From CAZSGN01 sp964606415 (GTDB taxonomy: Bacteria; Bacteroidota; Bacteroidia; Bacteroidales; JBBRXJ01): a stretch of DNA of 14,876 bases. The DNA lies in NCBI GenBank assembly GCA_964606415.1, contig CAZSGN010000043.1, positions 1 to 14,876 on the forward strand, given 5' to 3'. Every line of letters begins with the position of its first letter. Position 1 is the first letter of the stretch. This document shows positions 6,206 through 12,304 of this stretch, one piece after another. The translations under genes and the position numbers were made by a program. The notes beneath the pieces are model-generated. The model saw only the letters and a list, made by a program, of their open reading frames with translations. It did not search any database and had not been told where the DNA came from.

Positions 6206-7587
6206 TAGTTAAATCTTATTGAGATAGCACTTCCTGATTCAATTTCAAAAATCCGGGAAATAGAATATAGGGTGTTTTTAGCATTTTGTGGTCTGAATAC
6301 CACCTTGTATTGTCCGGGGAGGAGCACAAATTTTTCGTTTTTCGTTTTTGTATCAATATTACAGACCCATTCCATATCATTGTTTTTTAATTTGTATATG
6401 CTGCCATAGCCTTGTGATGGCAGTAAGAGATTCAGGATGCCTGGCCGGGGAATTTCTATGGTGGTGGTATGACTTTGTTTTATTGAAACATTTTCCAGTT
6501 TTATAGGAGGTAGTACGGGAATCTCTATGTCATATTTACCTACAATGTATTTTTCAGAGTTACCTACTTCCTGGAAATTGAGCGTCTCTGATTTGCCAGC
6601 TTCTTTAACGTTGAATAAAAGATCGTTGTAATTTTTATTCCCGGTCTTTTTTACAAGAAGTTGTCCTTGTGGGCAGTCTGCTGATATGATGCTGTGCTTC
6701 CCGGACTCAACTTTAATATCGTCAACGAATACAGGAGGTAGTGTGTTTACCCGCATTCTATAGGTTACAAGGGGATCCAGCACAATAGTATCCGGGTTGC
6801 CCCGGTAGTTAATAGTGTGTATGTAGTTGTGTCTGATCTGGCCTGAGTAACTATCAAAGAAAGTCATGTTGACATTGGTTTCTGTGGGTTTTCCGTTTTT
6901 GTCAAGCAGGTTAACCTGAGCAGTGGTAGAATTGAGTACCTGGTTGATCACAATATTCATGACCGATTCAAACTGATCTTTATTATTGGCATTGTAGTAA
7001 TTACCTATGCAGTCAAATGTCTTTCTAAAATTCTCATCAATACCAATGCCTATGATAAATGGTTTTAGGCTTATGCCTTTTTTTTGCAGTTCTTTTGATG
7101 CTTCACATGGGTCTCCTTTGCATTCTTCTACTCCATCAGTAATAAGGATGATGATATTTCGGCAATTGGTACAATTTTTAGGAAAATCATTTTTGCTTTT
7201 TAGCAGAGAGTTGGTGAGGGGTGTTGTGCCTTTAGGAGATATAAAGCGAAGTTTTTGCCTGATCGCACTCCCGTTATTATCCGCGAAATGAACTTCTAGT
7301 TTAGTGTCATCGCAATCCTGAGGAGGAACAGGGCTTTGGTGCCCATAGACACGCAGAGCCATCCTCAGGTTTTCAATATTTTCCAGACTGTCAATGATGT
7401 TGATGAGGGTTTTACGGGCGATTGTTATTTTCTTGTTGTCTTCCCAAAAACCATTCATGCTGTATGAGGCATCAAATATAAAGAGGATATTGGTGGTTTC
7501 TGGTTCTTTCTTTTCATACTGAGCTTGCAGTGGGTGGACTGATGATAAAAGAAGCAGGAAAAGGGGGAAAATAAATCTGTTAATCAT
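6205..7587 (-). CDS. Secreted von Willebrand factor type A domain protein
   Basis: A 460-residue exported protein. A signal peptide (FIFPLFLLLLSSVHPLQA) should be cleaved near Ala22/Gln23. The VWA domain (about 32-215) has a complete MIDAS metal site: D39-A-S-Y-S43 after the FIFD strand, Thr121/Thr122 in KGTTPL, and Asp151 in LITDG. The rest (about 220-460) looks like beta-rich, Ig/CNA-B-like repeats and carries no enzyme motif. Eight cysteines in the mature part, including CTNC (139-142) and pairs near 156/161, suggest disulfides in the periplasm or outside the cell. A divalent-metal-dependent adhesion or protein-binding role is inferred; no partner gene is adjacent. The stop codon lies at the inner edge of a MITE target duplication, yet the protein end appears unchanged. 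The ATG at 7587 directly precedes the signal peptide. Confidence 0.85.
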   Translation of the reverse strand: MINRFIFPLFLLLLSSVHPLQAQYEKKEPETTNILFIFDASYSMNGFWEDNKKITIARKTLINIIDSLENIENLRMALRVYGHQSPVPPQDCDDTKLEVHFADNNGSAIRQKLRFISPKGTTPLTNSLLKSKNDFPKNCTNCRNIIILITDGVEECKGDPCEASKELQKKGISLKPFIIGIGIDENFRKTFDCIGNYYNANNKDQFESVMNIVINQVLNSTTAQVNLLDKNGKPTETNVNMTFFDSYSGQIRHNYIHTINYRGNPDTIVLDPLVTYRMRVNTLPPVFVDDIKVESGKHSIISADCPQGQLLVKKTGNKNYNDLLFNVKEAGKSETLNFQEVGNSEKYIVGKYDIEIPVLPPIKLENVSIKQSHTTTIEIPRPGILNLLLPSQGYGSIYKLKNNDMEWVCNIDTKTKNEKFVLLPGQYKVVFRPQNAKNTLYSISRIFEIESGSAISIRFN

Positions 7588-7675
7588 AGTATATGTTTGT
7601 TTTGCCTGATTTTTTCATGATAAAAATTACATGAATAAATGAAATTATATGGATGGGCGCTATCTAATTTTTAAA

Positions 7676-7683
7676 CAAATATA
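7676..7683 (-). promoter_or_regulatory. Candidate -7 box for the VWA gene
   Basis: On the minus strand this reads TATATTTG, an exact TAnnTTTG match, 88 bp upstream of the VWA start codon. No clear TTG-type -33 element is visible at the usual spacing, so support is moderate. Confidence 0.4.
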
Positions 7684-7866
7684 TAAAATTAACCAGGAGT
7701 TTTATTTGATTATAACGCTAATAATAACTAAAATTTAAGTTGAAAGAGAAGAGTTATGCGATGTATCGATCATATTAACCTTATATCTTTTTAATTGTTG
7801 AGTGGAATCGTTCAATTTGAGTGAAATTAAATCTTCATATTGTTAAAGAATGAATAAGGAAAATTT

Positions 7867-7874
7867 TACTTTTG
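7867..7874 (+). promoter_or_regulatory. Candidate -7 box for the Bax inhibitor-like gene
   Basis: TACTTTTG matches TAnnTTTG exactly, with a TTG 24 nt upstream. The implied leader is about 115 nt and includes two possible hairpins: AAGGGTTTC/GAAACCTTT (7903-7938, 18-nt loop, one G-T pair) and AATAAC-N6-GTTATT (7951-7968). The remainder of the 410-bp divergent region shows no gene. Confidence 0.4.
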
Positions 7875-7997
7875 TATGTCAATAAAGATGTATGATTTTT
7901 TAAAGGGTTTCGGCAAGTAATTATTTATAGAAACCTTTCTTAAGAACTAAAATAACTTTTAGGTTATTATTGTAATATTTTAAAATTTGATAAAGTG

Positions 7998-8765
7998 ATG
8001 AATATAGCACGTTCTACTAATCCGGCATTAAGTGCAACAGTTTTTAGCCGGTATGCCCATACAGGTGAGGCTTTACAAGTAATGACTGTTCAGGGAACAA
8101 TTAATAAAACCTTATTGATGCTTGCATTGCTTGCCTTAGGAGGTTATTATACATGGGATATTTTTTTCGAAGCCGTTAATCAGCAACAGGGAGCTCAACT
8201 TGTTGGTAAATGGATTGCTATTGGAGGTATTGGAGGTTTTATTCTGGCCTTGGTGACCATTTTTAAAAAGGAATGGGCGCCTTATTCGGCACCGCTATAT
8301 GCTGTGCTTGAGGGTTTGTTTTTAGGTGCTGCCTCGGCTATGTTTGAAGCACGGTTTCCTGGTATTGTTATGCAGGCAGTGGTACTGACCTTTGGTACGC
8401 TTTTTACTCTTTTATTTGCCTACAGAGCAGGATGGATTAAAGTAACCCAAAAGTTTCGGATGGGAGTTGTTGCTGCGACCGGCGGGATATTTTTTGCATA
8501 TTTGCTTTCTTTTATTCTTGGTATGTTTGGAATAAATATGGGTTTTATTCATGGAAACGGACTTGTAGGAATAGGTGTTAGTTTGGTTATTATTGTGGTG
8601 GCAGCTTTAAATCTTGTGCTTGATTTTGATTTTATTGAGAAGGGTGCTGAACAGGGAGCCCCTAAGTTTATGGAATGGTATGGTGCTTTTGGTTTGATCG
8701 TAACGCTTGTTTGGTTATACATCGAGTTCCTTCGGCTCTTATCAAAACTTTCGAGCAGAAATTAA
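7998..8765 (+). CDS. Bax inhibitor-1/YccA-type membrane protein
   Basis: A 255-residue polytopic inner-membrane protein. About seven hydrophobic segments fill the chain after a short N-terminus with RSTNPALS, typical of the longer bacterial YccA/BI-1 relatives (the COG4760-like group). The C-terminal half has the characteristic acidic stretch LNLVLDFDFIE (Asp209-equivalent and Asp211-equivalent, counting from the chosen start) followed by the hallmark EWYGAFGLIVTLVWLYIEFLRLL. Some BI-1 relatives, such as Bacillus YetJ, act as pH-sensitive calcium leak channels through paired aspartates; whether this protein does so is inference. The start is chosen at the ATG 7998; a GTG directly before it (7995) is in frame but unnecessary. 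The gene stands alone, 129 bp before the next one. Confidence 0.88.
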   Translation: MNIARSTNPALSATVFSRYAHTGEALQVMTVQGTINKTLLMLALLALGGYYTWDIFFEAVNQQQGAQLVGKWIAIGGIGGFILALVTIFKKEWAPYSAPLYAVLEGLFLGAASAMFEARFPGIVMQAVVLTFGTLFTLLFAYRAGWIKVTQKFRMGVVAATGGIFFAYLLSFILGMFGINMGFIHGNGLVGIGVSLVIIVVAALNLVLDFDFIEKGAEQGAPKFMEWYGAFGLIVTLVWLYIEFLRLLSKLSSRN

Positions 8766-8853
8766 TCTTTTTAACATAAATATTATATTTATTTGTTTGA
8801 TATTGATAAATCTATTTTAAAAGGTAAATGATTAAAAACACACCATGGCTATA

Positions 8854-8881
8854 GGTTATTGCTTGTGGCCTCTTAATAACC
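8854..8881 (+). promoter_or_regulatory. Inverted repeat just upstream of the GNAT-like gene
   Basis: GGTTATT (8854-8860) and AATAACC (8875-8881) are perfect reverse complements with a 14-nt loop, ending 13 nt before the start codon at 8895. It could form a leader hairpin near the ribosome-binding region or act as an operator. A related AATAAC/GTTATT hairpin precedes the Bax inhibitor-like gene. Confidence 0.4.
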
Positions 8882-8894
8882 AAAATATATACTG

Positions 8895-10100
8895 ATGAAG
8901 TTATTTGAAGTTATTGATTCCCCGTCAAAAGAAGCGTTTTTGCAAGTTCCTAAAAAGCTTTATCAAGATGACCCTAATTGGGTTTGTCCGCTTGATGCTG
9001 ATATTGAGAGCATTTTTGATCCAAAAGAAAATGATTGTTTTAATTATGGAGAAGCAATCAGGTGGGTGCTTAAAAATGATAAAGGACAACTGATTGGGCG
9101 CATTGCTGCTTTTTATGATGAGCGTAAAAAAGATCATTCTTATGTAACCACTGGGAATATTGGTTTCTTCGAGTGTATTCATGACCAGGAAGCGGCTGAT
9201 TTAATGTTCAATAAAGCCAAAGAGTGGTTGCAGGATAAAGGGATGAAAGCCATGGATGGCAGTACTAACTTTGGTGAAAACCTTTTTCATTGGGGTGTTT
9301 TAACTGAAGGATTTGTTCAGCCTGTTATTGGAATGAATTATCATTTCCCTTATTATAAAGAGTTGTTTGAGAATTATGGGTTTAAAGATTATTTTCAGCA
9401 ATTAAGTTATACTAGAGATATAACCATTCCCTGGCCGGAACGGCAATTAAAATTTGCACAGTTTCTTGCCAGCAGGCCGGAATATCGTTACGAACATTTT
9501 AATTTTAAGAATAAAGAAAAGTATATCAACGACCTGGTTAATACTTACAATGAGATTTGGTCTGATTTTCATGAAGAATACACACCGCTTAAGTATGAAG
9601 AGATTGAGACTATGTTTCATGAGATTAAAGATATTCTTGATCCCGAACTTATTTGGTTTTGCTATACAGAAGAAAGATGTATCGGCATTGTTGTTGGTTT
9701 ACCGGATATCAATGTTTATCTTAAAAAAATAGGAAATGGTAAACTGAACCTATTAAATAAACTAAAATTGTTTTTCAATTTTAAATTCAATAAAAAAGCT
9801 ATTAAACGGTCTCGTGTCATCATGTCAGGAGTGGTTCCGGAGTATCAGCAAAAAGGTATTATAGGCACATTATTTTTGAAACTTAGTGATACGGTTAAAG
9901 CAAAGGGCCATGAAACCATTGAAATGGCATGGACTGGGGACTATAACCAACCGGTCTTAAAAGTTTATGAAAGTGTTGGGGCAACGCTGACCAGAAGACA
10001 TGTAACGTATCGTTATATCTGGGATGAGCATGTTGAATTTAAACGTTTTACCAACGAAGAAGGGTACAAATCCAGAAAAGCCAAAGGGAGTAAAGAATAA
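8895..10100 (+). CDS. GNAT-like N-acetyltransferase family protein (YghO-like)
   Basis: A 401-residue soluble protein with no signal peptide or membrane segment. It has the look of the long GNAT-fold family (YghO-like) common in Bacteroidota. Conserved-looking features are VPKKLYQDDPNWVCPL near the N-terminus, IGRIAAFYDE (67-76), MDGSTNFGENLFHWGVL (120-136) and PVIGMNYHFPYYKELFENYGF (143-163). The C-terminal domain has an acetyl-CoA-binding-type motif, VVPEYQQKGIIGTLFLKL (313-330), then EMAWTGDYNQPVLKVYESVGA (343-363), typical of GNAT motifs A and B. An acyl-CoA-dependent transferase role is therefore likely, but the substrate is unknown. The ATG at 8895 leads directly into the conserved N-terminus. 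The last 20 residues are charged and probably disordered. No functional link to its neighbours is visible. Confidence 0.75.
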   Translation: MKLFEVIDSPSKEAFLQVPKKLYQDDPNWVCPLDADIESIFDPKENDCFNYGEAIRWVLKNDKGQLIGRIAAFYDERKKDHSYVTTGNIGFFECIHDQEAADLMFNKAKEWLQDKGMKAMDGSTNFGENLFHWGVLTEGFVQPVIGMNYHFPYYKELFENYGFKDYFQQLSYTRDITIPWPERQLKFAQFLASRPEYRYEHFNFKNKEKYINDLVNTYNEIWSDFHEEYTPLKYEEIETMFHEIKDILDPELIWFCYTEERCIGIVVGLPDINVYLKKIGNGKLNLLNKLKLFFNFKFNKKAIKRSRVIMSGVVPEYQQKGIIGTLFLKLSDTVKAKGHETIEMAWTGDYNQPVLKVYESVGATLTRRHVTYRYIWDEHVEFKRFTNEEGYKSRKAKGSKE

Positions 10101-10214
10101 TTATTATTAATAGTAAATAATTCGGACGAGTTTGGAAACGAAAAAGTTTTTTTAGTGAGATTTTATAAAACTTAAAAATATGCTTTAAAACTTTTATATT
10201 TAAGAAAGTTGTTT

Positions 10215-10222
10215 TAAATTTG
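10215..10222 (+). promoter_or_regulatory. -7 box of the rpmE2 promoter
   Basis: TAAATTTG fits TAnnTTTG exactly. A CTTTT tract sits about 19 nt upstream, where the -33 element is expected. Transcription would begin near 10229, giving a short leader of about 25 nt before the ATG at 10254. It is one of the better promoter candidates in the window. Confidence 0.55.
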
Positions 10223-10253
10223 CAGTCCGTTTAAAAAATTAATGCAGAGAGAA

Positions 10254-10535
10254 ATGAAGAAAGAAATTCACCCGGAAGATTACAGAATGGTCGTTTTTAA
10301 GGATATGTCCAATGATTCAACCTTTATTACTCGTTCGACTGTTCAGACGAAAGATACAATTACCATGGATGATGGACAGGAATATCCGCTCGTAAAACTT
10401 GAGATATCAAACACCTCGCATCCCTTCTTTACCGGTAAGATGAAGATTGTTGATTCAACAGGTAGGGTTGATAAGTTTCGTAACAGGTACAAAAAACATT
10501 ACGAGAAGAAAGATCAGGAAAATCAAAGCGAATAA
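10254..10535 (+). CDS. rpmE2: 50S ribosomal protein L31 type B
   Basis: A 93-residue ribosomal protein of the large subunit, type B form. The core MKKEIHPEDYRMVVFKDMSND...FITRSTVQT and the later SNTSHPFFTGKMKIVDSTGRVDKFRNRYKKHY are diagnostic. It has no cysteines, so it is the zinc-independent form, which in many bacteria substitutes for the zinc-binding L31; in Bacteroidota it is often the only one. The family N-terminus is MKKxIHP, so I place the start at ATG 10254 rather than the in-frame ATG four codons upstream (10242); an AGAGAGAA stretch precedes 10254. It is a monocistronic unit with its own promoter box and a strong terminator. Confidence 0.95.
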   Translation: MKKEIHPEDYRMVVFKDMSNDSTFITRSTVQTKDTITMDDGQEYPLVKLEISNTSHPFFTGKMKIVDSTGRVDKFRNRYKKHYEKKDQENQSE

Positions 10536-10556
10536 TTACTGCAATATTTTATATTT

Positions 10557-10588
10557 AAAGCCCCGGATTTTTATTCGGGGCTTTTTTT
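10557..10588 (+). terminator. Rho-independent terminator of rpmE2
   Basis: AAAGCCCCG (10557-10565) pairs with CGGGGCTTT (10576-10584); two more pairs, one G-T, extend the stem inward to 11 bp around a short AT loop. The stem runs into TTTTTTT. It begins 22 bp past the rpmE2 stop. The A-tract on its 5' side allows some bidirectional action, but the next gene is on the same strand. Confidence 0.92.
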
Positions 10589-10914
10589 GTTAAATTTATC
10601 TTTTTTTATTTTGAATTTCTTTTGCATCTGTTATGTCTTAACTAAATTGAGCGATATGAACGAAGATATATAGCGCTTTACTTAGGTAATAAGTTGGGTG
10701 TTTATTTTTCTTGCTATTATTTATTTAGGCTTGAAGCTCGCCACTAATCATTTTTTTGGGGGTGAAGCCTGTGAATTTCATAAGAAAAAGGTTTTAGACA
10801 ATGATTTTTTAAAATACAGCAAAACAACTAATCATTTTTAAGATAATGCATTTAGAGATGATTTATATAGTCCTGGCATTTAAGGCTTTAATTAGTTAAT
10901 GTGAAAACTTAGTT
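10589..10914. other. Intergenic region with a 13-bp direct repeat
   Basis: A 326-bp AT-rich stretch between the rpmE2 terminator and the GlmU-like gene. ACTAATCATTTTT occurs at 10743-10755 and again at 10827-10839, 84 bp apart. No ORF, RNA gene or exact TAnnTTTG box is visible, though the terminator upstream means the next gene should have its own promoter here. Confidence 0.5.
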
Positions 10915-12102
10915 ATGAATTATATCCTGTTTGATGATCATTGGGAGGATCTTCTTCCCTTAACATTTACCCGGCCTGTTTGTAAACTTCGTGTAGGTAT
11001 TGATACCATTGAAGATAAGTGGCAGGTATATACTGGTATGCAAATTTCTTATCTGACCCGGGATTATTTGAGAATAAAATATCCGCCACATATTGATCCC
11101 GATATGAATATGTTGCTGAATGCATCTGTTATTCCTAATGACAGCCTTTGGAAAGAGATTAAAGCACTTAAAAAAGGACAGGTGCTTTTAAAAGATAAAA
11201 CCATTATAGCGGTTATTCTGGATAAATCACAGATAGAGGCTTTTAGTTTTGACTTGCTTAAGCAGTTTGAGATTGTTGCTTTGAGATCTGAAATGGAACA
11301 ACTTATTTATCCTTGGGATATTTTCATGCTTAATGGAAAATGTCTCAGGCAGGATATTCAGCGGTATAGTGAAAAGATGGTGTCTTTTGATTTGAGTTCT
11401 TCAAACAGGGTTATTGGCAATCATGAGGTCCTTATTGGAAAGGATGTTTGTGCAGAGGATGTAACGATTAATGCATCCAACGGACCGGTATATATTGGCA
11501 ATAATGCAGAGATAATGGAGGGTTCCCTTATTCGTGGCCCTTTTGCTATGTGTGATAATGCTGTTGTCAAGATGGGAACGAAAATTTATGGACCAACAAC
11601 ATTAGGGCCTCATGTTAAAGTGGGAGGGGAATTGAATAATGTTGTTGTTCAGGGATATTCAAATAAATCTCATGATGGGTTTATTGGTAATTCTGTGATT
11701 GGTGAATGGTGCAATCTGGGGGCAGATACAAATACATCCAACCTTAAAAATAATTACGGGGAGATTAAACTATGGAATTACCGGAAGAATGATTTTATTC
11801 AGACAGGGTTGCATTTTTGTGGCCTCATTATGGGAGATCATTCTAAATCTTCAATTAATACCATGTTTAATACTGGATCTGTGGTGGGTGTCAATGTTAA
11901 TGTTTTTGGAGCAGGGTTCCCAGTTAAATTTTTGCCTTCTTTTACCTGGGGAGGTGTCCAGGGAGTTCAGGAATATAAGCTGGATAAGGCTGCCGTTGTT
12001 GCCCAGCGAATGATGGAGCGACGTCATTTAGCATTCGATCAAAAAGAACAGGCTATTATGGCTGAAATATTTAAACTGACTGCTAAGTATAGGAAATTTT
12101 AA
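10915..12102 (+). CDS. GlmU-like sugar-phosphate transferase, left-handed beta-helix protein
   Basis: A 395-residue cytoplasmic protein of the Bacteroidota GlmU-like family (the TIGR03991 type, often misnamed glucose-1-phosphate thymidylyltransferase). The N-terminus MNYILFDDHWEDLLPLTFTRPVCKLRVGIDTIEDKW is characteristic and replaces the GGxGTRM loop of ordinary nucleotidyltransferases. From about 165 to 340 imperfect hexapeptide repeats (VIGNHEVLIGKDV, VYIGNNAEI, MEGSLIRGPF) form a left-handed beta-helix, followed by GADTNTSNLKNNYGEIKLW and FCGLIMGDHSKSSINTMFNTGSVVG, as in GlmU-type acetyltransferases. It may serve UDP-GlcNAc synthesis for cell-wall precursors, but this is inferred from family naming. 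The C-terminal helix (355-395) is typical. The length is normal and the ATG at 10915 starts directly at the family N-terminus. lon follows after 202 bp. Confidence 0.88.
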   Translation: MNYILFDDHWEDLLPLTFTRPVCKLRVGIDTIEDKWQVYTGMQISYLTRDYLRIKYPPHIDPDMNMLLNASVIPNDSLWKEIKALKKGQVLLKDKTIIAVILDKSQIEAFSFDLLKQFEIVALRSEMEQLIYPWDIFMLNGKCLRQDIQRYSEKMVSFDLSSSNRVIGNHEVLIGKDVCAEDVTINASNGPVYIGNNAEIMEGSLIRGPFAMCDNAVVKMGTKIYGPTTLGPHVKVGGELNNVVVQGYSNKSHDGFIGNSVIGEWCNLGADTNTSNLKNNYGEIKLWNYRKNDFIQTGLHFCGLIMGDHSKSSINTMFNTGSVVGVNVNVFGAGFPVKFLPSFTWGGVQGVQEYKLDKAAVVAQRMMERRHLAFDQKEQAIMAEIFKLTAKYRKF

Positions 12103-12261
12103 TTTTGGCATAACTATTGACAAAGTATTTTATGTAAACTTCTGAATATGGATAATCTTTATGTTATTCAAAGATTTTAAATGCTCATAAACAATTAATT
12201 AGTGGGTTTAAAAGTATTAAAAATCCTAATTTAACTGGTTTTAGAAGTCCGGTGATTTAAA

Positions 12262-12269
12262 TATATTTG
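12262..12269 (+). promoter_or_regulatory. -7 box of the lon promoter
   Basis: TATATTTG matches TAnnTTTG exactly, and a GGTTTT tract lies about 19 nt upstream, where the -33 element is expected. Initiation would be near 12276, about 29 nt before the lon ATG. I see no CIRCE-type heat-shock operator. The rest of the 202-bp gap after the GlmU-like gene holds no visible terminator. Confidence 0.5.
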
Positions 12270-12304
12270 TAGTAAAACTGACAAACTGACACGATAGGTT
12301 AATT

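Noticed and set aside
7995..7997. GTG as start of the Bax inhibitor-like gene
   Set aside because: An ATG follows immediately in frame and the added residue has no family support.
10242..10253. Upstream ATG adding MQRE to L31
   Set aside because: Type B L31 proteins begin MKKxIHP, matching the ATG at 10254.
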